64,000 nt of DNA from Boswellia sacra. Taxonomy: Eukaryota; Streptophyta; Magnoliopsida; Sapindales; Burseraceae. The translations under genes were made by a program, and so were the position numbers. This document shows positions 22,912-35,270 of this stretch, piece by piece (position 1 is the stretch's first letter; each line of letters begins with the position of its first letter). Below the pieces are notes generated by a model, which searched no databases, had not been told where the DNA came from, and worked only from the letters and a program-made list of their open reading frames with translations. The stretch lies in NCBI GenBank assembly GCA_013180625.2, contig SNVD02013897.1, positions 62,001-126,000 on the forward strand. The letters are read 5' to 3'.

Positions 22912-23701
22912 TGTCACGCCCCGTTCTACATGCGAACGGTTTCACGCCAAGCTTGCTCGGAAGTGCACGAAGGGATGGGATTTCTGGGCAAGTGTTATGG
23001 TGATTCCAGATCCTTGTATCAAGAGGATTCCAATGGCGTGAACAATAGGCGTGGTGTTCCAGAAGTTTCTAAAAAGTTCCGCAATGTTCCAGAACATTTC
23101 GGAAAGATCCAAAAAAATCTGGAAGCCATGAGATGCATGCAGAAGGCCCTAAAGGACTCTAGAAGACTCCAGAAGGTTGCGGAAGAGCATGGGAGACTAT
23201 GGAAGGTTCTAGAAGACCGTGAAGCTCTCTAGTGACTAGGGTTATCTAGAAAAGTCTAATAATGTCTAGGTATGTGAGGATGTCTCTAGAAGTACTTGGC
23301 TAATAAGTAGGCTTGTAAATATCTAAGAAGGATCTAGAATGGGAATATTCTAGGTACTAAGTAGGCCAATAGGGTAAAGACATATGACGTAATATTAGCC
23401 ACATATTGAGGAGGTGTTTGCCTATAAATAAGGGTGAGCCCTTATTTGTAAAGTAAGTTGTACTCAAACCATTGTAAAACCTCAAGCCATTGTAAAAGAG
23501 TTCTTGTGTAAAAGCCTTCTTACTTGGCAACTCAATTTTCCATCTTCCATCACTTCTCTTCTAGCCTAAAAGCTCTTTAACTCAACGGTCATATCTTCTC
23601 TTTGAGCGGGAAGGCAAACAACTAGGCTTACTTAGTAGCTTTTGGGTTCGAGTTGTCTAAATGTCGCACGAGCGTGATGCGCAATCTCTAAGCTCATGAC
23701 A
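22912..23701 (+). mobile_element. Solo LTR (790 bp)
   Basis: It begins TGTCACGCCCCG and ends GCTCATGACA, so the termini pair as TGTCA/TGACA. TACC flanks both sides (22908-22911 and 23702-23705). A TATA-like CCTATAAATAAGGG lies near 23421, followed by a CA-rich leader with repeated ATTGTAAAA signals. The first 300 bp carry a degenerate repeat of AGAAGxxxCTAGAAGAC type, which explains the 113-codon Lys/Arg-rich frame at 22891-23232; that frame is not a gene. Confidence 0.82.
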
Positions 23702-23705
23702 TACC

Positions 23706-24909
23706 GCCCTTAATAGTAACTAATCAACAAGATGAATCAAGAACAACAGCTTTTATCCATGATGGTTTCGGCAGCAATACATCCTCCCCAGCGCTGGACA
23801 GCTGCAACAACTGCATAGAATTAGGTTTGTCTTTCTTCTCTTTTCTGCTCTTTGATAAGTTCAATTTATAAGAGTAAAATTGTTAATTTAACCATTCTTG
23901 TTAATCAATATTTCCCAAATAGTAGTCCTTAATATGAAGAAATTTGATAGTAGTCCTTTTTAACCTATGCTCTCAAGTGTTTTCTATTCGCTGAAAAAGG
24001 ATTCCCCTACAAATTGATAAAGTAAGATCAATATGATTTGCGCATTTCTTCAGAATATGTTTGTTAGATAAGGATTAATTTGTCGTAGTATGCTGCTTTA
24101 TACATATATTATCATGATTTCGGATGCTGAATTATTTTGCTAATCTCGTTATCTTTTCTTATGCTTGTCCACTTTGGGGCCTACGGCGACTTTAGAATCA
24201 TAAATGCCAGATATCAAGTGCGAGTCCTATATAAGTTGCATTTCTATAGCAAATCGTGCATCCTCTTCCTACCACGAATTTGGTGTCAGCTGAATTTGCT
24301 GAACAAATCTTGTCAGAGAGGAGTTGAAATTAGGCAATTAGTGCAGTTCAAAAGAAGCTGGTGTATTCACCTAACAGAGCACTCGGATTGCAGCAGTAAG
24401 TTTACGGTTGTGGTTGCCATCACTTTGACACAAAGGGATGTAAATGGTAGCGAATGCTAAATGAGTTTTGAATATTTCACTCAGGCTTTTGAGATGCTAA
24501 CTTATTCCTCATCTAGGTGTTAGATGGCTTTAGTCTAGATTATGTGTCATAGCCCATACTGATATAAAAATCATGATCGTTACGTTTTACAAAAATATTT
24601 GTAGCAACCAGTTTCCAGTGAAGAGTTTAATTTGCAATTTTCAGAATGATCCATCTTCCCTTCAAACCTCCAGTGGTTAATGTCTTGCTGATTTGCCAAT
24701 CTCGCTGTTCTATCCAATCTGTGTCAAACGTCCCCGTCAGAAATATTATTTTCCGTTGTGCTTTGTACAGCAAGAGTTCTGGGAACAGCATACGTTTAGG
24801 TACATGCAGTCAATGCAAGCAAACAGAATGACATCATTGCCCAGAAGTTAGCAGGGGGTGTATTGGTGAATTTGCTGATTGGTGTGTTATGTCTGCTAGA
24901 CTTTTGGAT
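23706..24909. other. No supported gene
   Basis: Gene-like composition in places, with + frames of 107 codons (24137-24460) and 61 codons (24646-24831), but no motif, signal peptide or homologous copy in the other duplication units. Left unassigned. Confidence 0.4.
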
Positions 24910-25110
24910 AATGATTGAGAATACTGGACAATTTCTTTCTTTGAGATCTCTTGAACTTATTTGACAAGTGAATGCTCTTATGTTAATCTTATGTCCACAT
25001 AGTCATCTGGCCGGCATTTATTCTGGCAGCTATTGAAGCTGAATTAAAGTTTCGTTTGGGCCTTCCCTTAATTGTACATTCTCACTCTTGGTGATTCTCA
25101 TGCCTTCTAA

Positions 25111-25762
25111 CTAAATACTTTTGCATTCAAGAATCTAACAATTATTATTAGAGTAAAATCCTTTTAATGTTATAAAGCATCTTCTTGGCTTCTTATGTAT
25201 CATTCCAAGAAGGGACATCTACAAAACTAGTTGCCAAAAACAATGCTTCAGTTGGCTTCTGTAACTTTCTTAAGATGACTTCAACTAAGAAAAAGTCTTA
25301 AATATATTCATACTTGATAATATTTTTCCGAATGATTATTTCCAAGCTTATTCTCAATTATTGCAGGATAATTTAGCACATATCATCTCACTCTTACTCT
25401 TACAAAAATATATTTTCTCTAATTTTAGAATCATCACTCATCTACTCTATCATAACAAGTCAAATAGTTGCTTATAAAATTATCAAAACCTATTAAAAGT
25501 CCCTAATTAAAACTATTAAATTATCTAAAGAAGGTTTTAAACAATTATCAAGACTTTAAACATATAATTACTATAACTAAGATCAAACTCACTTAAACGA
25601 CTGCGTTTAGTTGCCCCCAAACCGACGCCGTTTCTATCCATCACATCTTGACTCCCATGTCCACGCTGCCCTGATCTCAAGCAAATACAGAGACTACCTA
25701 GACGCTAGAGAGGGAGAAAAAGAGAGAATTTTGGAGACAGAGAGACAGAGACAGAGACAGAG
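25111..25762. other. Promoter and 5' UTR region of the SEP15-like gene
   Basis: AT-rich sequence up to about 25590, then a GC-richer 170 bp ending in a GAGACA-repeat leader (25712-25762) directly before the ATG. That is a typical purine-rich plant 5' UTR. No TATA box at a convincing distance. Confidence 0.5.
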
Positions 25763-28273
25763 ATGGGTGTAGTTCACATTTGGAGAACGATACTGCTTAT
25801 TGGTATATTATCAGGAGTTATAGTGGAATCTAAAGAGCAACTGAGCTTAAGAGAATGCGAGGATCTGGGCTTCACTGGCCTTGCTCTTTGCTCTGATTGC
25901 AACTCCTTTGCGGAGTATGTCAAGGACCAAGGTAACCATTTTCCTCCTTTTTTTCATTTCCCCTCTCAAGTTTTTATCTTTCTACTTATTTTTTAATTTT
26001 TAATTTTTGAATTTTTTTGGTTGGGATTGATGTACTTGGTTTGAAATTAGAGTTTTAGGCTGTGTTACTTGCAACTGATTGAACCCAGATGAGGTTTTAG
26101 TATTGGATTTGAAATTTATTTTGTTTGGAATGGAAATTTTTGTTAATTATGATACGAATAATGTTGCATTCTGATGAAATATGGGGACAGTGTTTTGGGA
26201 GCTTCACAATTACTTAAGTAATGGATAAATGCCTTCAATTGTGTTTGTTTTATTTATGGTAGTTCACACTCAAGCATGCTTGTGAATGTTAATTTAAAAA
26301 AAAAAAAAAAAAATCGTATAGGGATCATTCTACCTATGCTAAAGTCCCAAGTTTTGGTTGCAGAGTTGGTATCTGACTGCTTGAAGTGTTGCACAGAGGA
26401 TTCTGATGATTCCATGAGCAAGGTATGGATTCCTATGAATGGAATGATAAGTTCTTGAAGTCAAATCATTTGTAGAATTCTTTGCAAATCTGTGGTTCAG
26501 TCATTTTTTAGTCTTGGGTATTCTTCTCCTAGATTTCGGTTATCCCCTGAGCTTGTTTGAAGGACGCTTGATCTAGTACACATATGCGCAGGGAGCGTAA
26601 TAGATAGGTTACTGTATTTGTTAGAGGGCCTTTTTTGCTCCTTTGTTCCCTTTTAGTTTTTTATTGAAAAAAGATAGCTTAGTTATCTACTATAATTTTG
26701 TTGAGCAACATTCAATATAAGTTTATAGTTTTTCATGCCTGAAGTAAAAGTTCGTCATATTGGTTTTCTGCAAGTAAAAATCACAGTTCACTTCTCTCAA
26801 TAAGTTCGTCTTTGTATACCAATTAGTCACTTTTTGTGCTCCTTATCCCTCAGACCTAGCCTGGCTTATGATAAGATGAGAGTATATATAAGGATTCGAT
26901 CCTTTTACTCTTTGTCTTGTAAGAATAAGCAATAATGTATTAGCTTAAAGGCTTTGTTAAGTTTATTCTTGGACATGAAAATAACTTTGAAAATTTTCAA
27001 AATATTCATGTACTGTGAATTTCTTTATTAAATTCCTGGGGGTAATTATGTTACTCCAGTCACGTGTTAAATCAGCTAATGCACTTCCTCTAGTCTTATA
27101 TATGAGGTCGACATCTTCTATACGTTTTTCTTCTTCTCTTTTCCTTCATTTGAGGGAAACATAGATGGAGTGGAGCTGTGGAATGAAGGCTAATTCCTAT
27201 TTTAAACATTTCATACTGTTTCTGGTAATTCTATAAGTGAAGCATTTTTCTATTTTTGGTTTTCATTCTGTTCTAGAATAAATAAAAGACCAATATTAAA
27301 ATTAATCTCCAAATTATTCTTTTACTCTTGGTCTGTGTGGTACTGTCTACTGTTGTGATAAAATAAAAATTGTTTATTATCATTTGGTGAAACTACAGGT
27401 TACCTATTCTGGTGCTATACTGGAGGTTTGTATGAGGAAATTGGTTTTCTATCCTGAAATCGTTGGTTTCATTGAAGGCGAGCAGCATAAGTTTCCTACT
27501 TTCAAAGTTGAATATGTTTTCAATTCTCCACCAAACTTGATCATGCTGGATGATGAGGGTCAAAGGAAGGAAAACATAAGGTGAGCTTCTTCAAAAAATA
27601 TTTGCTATCAATCATAACCTGCTTAAGTAATGTGCACTGGATAAGTTGGAAGTTGAGTTGAAAGAGTTGGGACCTCACTTCTTTTAAGTTGGTTCTGAAA
27701 GTTTTAAGTTTGCAAAGGTTTCATTAATTATTGCATAAGTTCTTAATCTTCTTGTCTCTCACCTTTCCCATTTTCCTTGAGTTCAGAAACAAGTGAAAAC
27801 ATGCTTATCTGCTCAAGCATTAAAAAAATTAAAAAAAAAAAATTTTAAACCTCACCTCACCTGAGGCTTATGGCCCAGTGTCATGTGCCTAAGATCTCAC
27901 CTTGATCCTGCATAGAAGGTCTGAACTTTACAAACCTTGTATACCAGTGTGGCTATAAGTGCCCAATTAGGTATCATTATGCAACAGAGTCTCTGTTTTT
28001 CTGAGGTTAAGGTGATGTAATCCAATGGTGACACTTGAAAATGCATAGACCATTTTTTTCTTTTATGAGTTAAAAATATGAGTCTTGCTTAAGTTCCATT
28101 TGTAGTGAACATCTCATATACCATATTTAATTGCCACTTTCATTGTTTTCTCTCTAAGACTCATGTTCGGAATTCATTTTCCTTGTTTTCCTTGCAGAAT
28201 TGACAATTGGAAACACGAACATATTCTGCAGTTCCTACAGGAGAGGATTAAGCCAACTTCAGCGGAATCTTAG
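25763..28273 (+). CDS. SEP15: SEP15/selenoprotein F-like ER thioredoxin-fold protein (4 exons)
   Basis: Exons are 25763-25931, 26364-26422, 27399-27580 and 28198-28273, all GT-AG and in frame, giving 161 residues, the usual length of the family. Residues 1-23 form a signal peptide (hydrophobic ILLIGILSGVIV). The Cys-rich N-terminal domain follows (ECEDLGFTG, CSDCNSF, then DCLKCC), and then the thioredoxin-like Sep15/SelM domain from VTYSGAILEVC to the C-terminus. In animals the domain carries a Cys-Gly-Sec redox pair. Here the aligned site reads C-M-R in EVCMRKL, so selenocysteine is replaced by Arg, as I recall for other land plants, and no SECIS element is needed. Animal SEP15 binds the folding sensor UGGT in the ER; a similar role in glycoprotein quality control is inferred. 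The gene converges on the HLH gene. A broken inverted copy lies at 62.2-64 kb. Confidence 0.92.
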
Positions 28274-30199
28274 CACAATTTATGGCTGTTCTTCTCTGTC
28301 ACTGCCACAACTGGCATCTTAATTAGCATATTTAACTAGATTATTTTCTTTGCAAGGAAAATCCAGTGTGCATTTACTGAAATATAGAGTAAGAAATGGC
28401 CTTAAATCAATTCTAGTAAGTCACATGAACTACTTCGAGGCACATAAAGAAAAGGATTTCTTGGATAGATTCAGGGGAATTTATTTGGTTTAAGATAAAT
28501 TATGCATCTATAGTGTAATTAGAATTTAACGCATGTGGCATTTCTGGGGTCAGAGCATTTCCATTTACATCTCTGAGAAGATCATGATATTGTTTTACAA
28601 TAGTTATATGAAAGTGACTTTTACCAGATATTTGCAGTTCAAATACTCAACATGAAAGGTGATTTTCAGATGTAACTGGACATAAATGTTAGGCATGTCA
28701 GTCCTACAGACTTCATAAGGTTATTGAACGGCCCTCATTTAATACCTGGAGAAAAAGTCTAGGCTCCACCTGATACATCTTGTCAATGCGGCCGTATGAA
28801 TTTGACTGAGCACAATGTTTCACGAGTTTCTGATTTTGTTTCAATTTTCCATCACCTTATTAATATCCCACGTTTCACAATCCCACGACTTTGTTAGCAA
28901 CTTTGGAAGTTTAGTTGCTGCCAAATTCTGAAAGGAAGAACTAGGGCAAGGTATCTAATTTGAGCGGACGACTCTTTCGAGAAAAAAGTAACACTTCTTT
29001 TGTTTTCTTGCCTAATTAACTTCAATGTTAACTGTTAGGTGATAATGTTGTATATACCAATTTTTCTTAAATGCAAATGAAAGATTGGATAACTCAACTC
29101 TTTGCTAAAGAATCATCTACTACCGATCATAGCTTGACAGCACGGTTGACAAGACATTTACATCACTCAACAATTGTCTATTACTATTTGGCAAATGTAA
29201 GATTTTACAATGTCTCAAAAAGTTCCTCCAAGTTGGCTATTTAACGGTGAAACCCAATATTTAAGCTCATTAAAAAGCATTTCTTTAAAAAAATAATAAA
29301 TAAATCTCATGACCAATCCGACATTAGACGTTTAACAACCCACACTAAAATAAATAAATAAATTTAATTCAATTTAAAAAAAGAATTATGTTTAACAGGA
29401 CCGTAACATCTAAATTCTGGACCCCTTAATATGAATAAATCCCATTAATATGAATAAATTTTCATGATTCTTCGAATAAGTCCAAAAATATACGACAATT
29501 GATGCACATTCAGCGCTAGAATACCATGACTTGCTGCCCTTTCCATTTCTTTTTTCTTTTCCTTTCTTTTGGGCCTTGTTATCTCCCAGTTCACAAGAAA
29601 GTAACGTATGTCACTCCCATTTGTCAAATTTATTGATAAACCCAATTTGCATTATTGATCCACTGACATTGAAAGATTCTGCCTCAACAACGCGCAAGTT
29701 ACGCAACAATCCCATTTTGGGGTAACTCTGGCACAACTTCACAGCGCAAACGTTTGGATATTGACACTGACAGTAACATTATCAATAAACAACCTTATAA
29801 GCAATAGCAACCCTTCAAGAGTAGACAGCCCCATAATGAACCACGGAACCCCAACCATGCCCTATCGTTTCAATATTAGATATCATTATACAACTCATGT
29901 TCATAGATATACATTTCCCTTGATTATAAGAGAGTGAAAGACATACTAGAATGGCATGATCCCACCACCAATTAAAACTATAATGGTGAATGCGATTGCA
30001 ATTAGATAGTGTACACCTTCAACTTCAATGCCTCAACTATTTCACATACCACAGTGTCCCATTTAGTGCATGATGCCCCATTTCTGTTACAACTGCCTAA
30101 CAAAAATTTGTTATGCACTAAGAGAGTAGTTGGTTACCCACCACAACATCATCATCAACCAGAAACATTATTAGTTGATTGATGTCGGGACGGATTGTA
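28274..30199. other. Intergenic region between convergent genes
   Basis: It holds the 3' UTRs of the SEP15-like gene and the HLH gene and AT-rich spacer. Frames at 29445-29725 are short and overlap on both strands. Nothing else is supported. Confidence 0.55.
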
Positions 30200-32799
30200 T
30201 CAATGAAACTGTGTGATAGCCTTCTCAAATTTTGGGGAAGTGGTCTTGATGGGTGCCCAAATATCAGCACCATTGCTGCGTGCAACTCCAGCAGTACAGG
30301 AAATTGGAACCAGGCATAGACCCCTGTTTCTGAGGCTGTAATGATCATACTCCTGGGAAAATAATTAACCCCTTTTAGTCCAGATGATGTTATATTTTGA
30401 TCAAGGATGCTCTATTTTGAGTGTCAACACAAAATCATTGCCATAATGTCATGAAGCACATCGGCTTGTGCAATTTTAAGGACTATCAGGAGTAGTCTAT
30501 GGTAAGAGAGTCAAAAATCAAAATTTTCTACTGTAAAAGAATAAAATTGCCAGTTTACTCAATAAGTTCTTCAAGTGCATGACGTTAGGGACTAGGAAGC
30601 ATCATGAAATGTGCCGTAAAGTTCTAGTTTTCTTAGAAAAGACATCTAAAGTTTGACCTTTTCCATTGCCATCACAATCTATCATGATTACTATCCCAAT
30701 TAATCAAATACCACCGGGTCCAGCTCATGCTCACCTGCATCTTAGCGGTTGGTGTACTTTGCAGGTATGGAGCACTCAACACCTGAAACCATCCAAAGAA
30801 AGCAAAATAATTGAGATCAAAGTCAAAAATGTCTCCTATGAAACTCAAAAACAGACACAAATAGTCTCAAAAGGCATAATAAACATGGTAATTATTACAA
30901 AACTCCCATGAGTTTGATTCGGACACCGCTACATAGTTTCAAAAATTTCTCTCACCTACCTTAATTGCTGAACCCCCTTTTTATTATTGATAGCCTCCCA
31001 TAATTTTCTTTGTTATGGGAGATAGAGAAAATTTTGAAGCTAGAGAAGGTGCATATGGCATTGGAGCAACCCTCACAGGATGTCAAGAAGACTAATCCTA
31101 ACAAAATGATATATGCATCTTGTTCAAATAGCAGCAGCTTTCACTCTGCCTGGTCTTTGCAAATGTGACAGTGCTAGTAGCTAATAGTTCTCATCTTACC
31201 ATCTTGTTCTCTGGTTTTATATATTTATATTTGTCCATTTCTCTTTCCTTTTAAGAAAATGATAATAATAAAAATAATTACATAAATAAATTTCTCACTG
31301 GATATAATGATTGTTGAAAGGGTAGAAATTTCGGAATCCTTAAATAGAGGGAACAAAGTTTTTGGGTTCAAATGCAGATTTTAACCGGTAGTGTCAAACA
31401 ATAAAAGCTATGATATCACACATTGACAAAGCATTCATTTCAAGAAGGGTCTCAAACTGCGGCCATTGTACACGACTCACTAAGGTTGATTAAATCTAGA
31501 AGAGATCCCATATGACACAAACAAATCCTTAAAGTGTAATTTAAACCATGAAGTAGGTTTTCACCAAACAAAAAGTGAATATAAGAACATCTCATTACCA
31601 CATCCATGTTAGTAGAAGCCCACATATAACTGGGTTAGTGCTATTTAACAAATAGGCTTCTATGGTAATCCAACAACAGTAAGGCATAAAGGGCCAAACC
31701 TTAACTTGTTCATGTAGGAATTGAATGTATTCCATTGCTTCCATTAGGACAGATGCTGTATCCGTCTGTAACCCAAAAAAACAAAACAAAAAAAAAAACA
31801 AATTGAAATAAATTAAAGCTAGACTGGACAACTCTATGATTGAATGCTTTAAGGAGGTATAGAAAGAATATCTACAGGCATGCTGAAACTCAAAATGAAG
31901 TCATCAAAGATGCTCGAGGTGGACTGAATTTCCCATCTCAAACTCGAAGCAAAAGTAATTGATCAGAAAGTCCTAAAATCTTGATGACAACGCCATTTAT
32001 TCATCATATGAGAAGTTTCTAACTCTCTTACCAAAAAAATTGATTGATAATTTACCTTTCCATAGGGTGAAACAAGTTGTTGAAGAGCCATGATTCGTTC
32101 ACCAATCTTCTCTTTACGATCCTATAACCAAGAAGCAAATTTACATATTTTATGAGCAAATAAATTCACAAGGTGAGACACAGATAACAAGAAAACTTCA
32201 GGACCATATTTCGGATTTAGTTAAGTGAACAATTATAAAACTCTGGCATCTGTTCATATTGCCAAAAGTTCTATCAACTGCATTAATTTCAGGAAAATTC
32301 TCTATTAAAACACCAATCAAAGTGAAATATAGTTCTACTATGAGCTCTAAGGTTGAATCCTTCAAGTCCTCACATATCTTAAAAATCCTTAGCAGCCCGC
32401 TTTTGGATGAAAAGCCTCATAAACTTCTAAAGTAAACTAGCCTCGTACTTTAGTACCAAATGGACCGCACAAAGGTCCAATACAGTAGGGACGCAGACAG
32501 TTTGTTAATACATGATTCTCAGGCACTTCCCCAAGTAAAGCACACTTCTGCAAAATAATCACATTTAACTGGGACTTGGATGGTTTAGAAGTTATTCTTG
32601 GTTGCATGCATACCCTTACAGTGTCTATATCAGAAGAGAAAAAGGCAAATACCATATCCCAAAAACATGTAATGAGGGAGGAAAAAGAAGGAGAAACCAC
32701 CTTGGTGGAAATGGATAGATCAGCCTTGTGTCTTTTGGATGCAAGAGTAGCAAGATTTCCATGATCAACAGAACAAGGACTTCTTTTATTTTCCATCAT
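30200..32799 (-). CDS. Atypical HLH transcription regulator, bHLH153-like (5 coding exons)
   Basis: Coding exons are 32799-32701, 32121-32056, 31765-31700, 30782-30735 and 30352-30200, every junction GT-AG and phase 0, total 143 residues. The start [12 protein letters not shown] and the stretch [13 protein letters not shown] precede the HLH, which spans about residues 34-79: helix 1 [15 protein letters not shown], loop SPYGKTD, helix 2 [20 protein letters not shown], then VLSAPYLQ. The tail holds [11 protein letters not shown] and GADIWAP, conserved in this subfamily. The basic region lacks the His-Glu-Arg triad that reads an E-box, so the protein probably acts by dimerising with other bHLH factors or binds DNA weakly. 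The order and convergence with SEP15 match the Arabidopsis pair as I remember it. The first ATG was chosen because upstream sequence in that exon looks like 5' UTR after an AG acceptor. Confidence 0.9.
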
Positions 32800-35270
32800 C
32801 TTTGCGACTTTTATCCCTTCTTCTACCTGATTAAAAGTTAACAAATGAATTACCATCATAGTAGAAGATATAAGCTCACAGGCAATCAAGAAATACACAG
32901 CATTCTAAAATTGCCACCACGAAACAGAAAGTAAAACAAGTGGCAGATCATATTCATTTTCCTATCATTCCTTCAAGACTGAGGAAATATGTAGCAGAAG
33001 TTCCAAGAAAGAATATCAACCAGAATTTTGAGTACAAAAATTCATCACAATGAAATCAGTTCTATATCTCACACACTCGGAACAAACCCAATATCAACTA
33101 AACCATAACCTCAAAAAATTGGTACACCCTTGACTTGATTTTGAAAGAAGACATTTTCATCCAGTCAAGCAGCATTGAAGCACAAGCAACGTAACGTATG
33201 TGTTATGATCCGAAAGTCATCTAGATCTTGCTATAACAAAACCAATCATCAACTTTTGCTTGTTTATAATTTGCAAGTCAAGGAAGTTAGGCCAATCACT
33301 GTTTTAGAGAGAAATTGAAAAGGTTTGATCGACCAATTAATTATCCTAACTATGGAGCTTTTAAATTAAAAAGCAAGAAAATATAATATACTATATCTAT
33401 TACTACAATTTTCATGGTAAAACATCTAAAGGAAAGTCCGTGAAAGATATGTAATCCTTTGAAAGAGGAGACCAGTTCATCTCTTACCTCCAAAGAGGTA
33501 GCTCACAGCTAAAGACTCCCAATCCCACCGAACACGGGGTTGAAGCTTCTGCTAGATACGAATAGCAGAAGACACTCATGTATGAACGAGGCCCAAAATT
33601 ATTGAAAATCACAGTTGACCACCCAATGAGATTGTTTTGATTAAACAATAATCTAAGGTAAATCACATTACCAATCTCACTGTAGTTTAATATGATCAAA
33701 TATTTTATAAACCATAACAGACAATACTCAAATTAAAATTTAATAACAAAATAATCCTTACATAAACAAACATTCACTGCTCTAGTCAATAAGTGAAACC
33801 CTCATTAGACACTAGACAAAACACAATAGCCATTTGCAGAATAAAGAAATGAAGCTAATTGTAAGCTCACAAACACATAACACATTTCCATGAATCTCCG
33901 GAAATCACCATCACCTACCTATTATTAAAAACAAACAATGAACTGGGTTGATATATTTACACAATCTAGACCCTCTAACAAAGTTTAAAAAATCTAAGAA
34001 TCCATCACCTTCTTAATCAACTAAAGCACGAACACCAAACACATAAGTGAACTTAGGATTATAATTATGTCTTCTTGTGAGTGTCATGGGGAACAGACCC
34101 AAATAAAAAATTTGATCCAGGGGGGCCATAATCAAAAATTAAATAATTAACATGCATGAATGAACCATAAAAGTATCTAATTTGCGTATATGATCTACTC
34201 AACAACCATTATTTAATACCAAGATCATCATCTTAATCAAATACCAACCAAGGAATATAGTAAATAATAAATTCATGGCAGCAGCTCCATGCGACTACCA
34301 AATAATGTTCTTACAATGATATTTACTGATCACGCGTTGCATATTACTAAGATTTATTGATGTATACAACTCATATTTTAATTAAATCTTCAATAATAAA
34401 TATCAAGTTTGCAGATTTCTATAATCCAAATGGGGCCTCAAAAGCTATAATTATTTTAGTCACATTACAGATTTTACCAGATTATACTTTTGGTAACATG
34501 ACAAAATTTTAAAATAAATACTTGATTAGATAAATATTTAAAAAGAAGTGTCCAGAACTAGTAAGAAATATACATGCATAGGTAGACAAGAAGCAGAGAG
34601 ATAAGTGAGCAGAAATTGAACAAAGCTTCGATAAATTGGCTCAAACAGGTTGGAAATTAAAGAGATTTAATGAAGTAGAGGACTTGAACAATTGAAGAGC
34701 AATTAAGAAGCAAGTTTCAAGACTCACCAAGTGCATGAGGAATGCATTGCCAAAAGAGCTAGCAATAAAAGTGTCAACTTTATAAGCCAAAAAGCTCCCA
34801 ACCCACTTCAAGTTTTCACTCGAATTCCACAGAAATATAAACGTAAAGCCAAAAGAGAAGGCTTTTGAGTTCAGTTTTTTCAACAGAATAATGACACCCC
34901 AGAACCAAAAGTCGTTTTTGAGAAGAAAAACAGTTGCTTGCTTCTCCAAAAAACGGAACTTTCTGCTAAATTTTGTCAGTTTTTGCGTCTAAAAGTTTAA
35001 AACTTTACTCGGAATTAAACCCTTTAAGCCAAAATTCAAAAAAGGGTCACTGGAATCACTGAAACTGAGTTGGAATTTGAGTGTTTTAAGGGCTGAAATG
35101 GTTGAAGAAGGCGCTGGGACTCTGAGCAGAGACTACAGAGGAAGAGAAGAGTGCGAAAGTGTTTTAGGAGAGTTGGAGAGGAAGAACGAAGGGCATTTGA
35201 AAGTGTTTTTATAAGGATTTGAAAACAATAAAATATATTTCTGAAAACAAAGTTTGTTAACAAATAAGTT
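32800..35270 (-). other. 5' UTR exons, leader intron and promoter of the HLH gene
   Basis: The coding start is preceded by an AG acceptor near 32828, so at least one upstream non-coding exon exists. The CT-rich - strand sequence at about 35090-35230 (CTCTTCTCTTCC-type tracts) looks like the transcription start and leader. The ORF-sized frames in this stretch overlap one another and have no protein pattern. Confidence 0.45.

Larger units (their letters stand above)
13226..25110. repeat. Duplication unit 3 (carries peptide gene copy 3), expanded by insertions
   Basis: It starts with the pre-gene block at 13410 and peptide gene copy 3, and ends with the block 24910-25110 that also closes units 1 and 2. 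Matching blocks to unit 2 lie at 14760-14890, 18440-18620 and 19600-20130. The extra length comes from a local tandem duplication (16.6-18.2 kb), two solo LTRs and the nested hAT-like elements, plus about 2.8 kb near 14.9-16.6 and 23.7-24.9 kb that I cannot match elsewhere. Confidence 0.55.

Noticed and set aside
22891..23232. 113-codon basic frame
   Set aside because: It overlaps the start of a solo LTR and is produced by AGAAG-type repeats.
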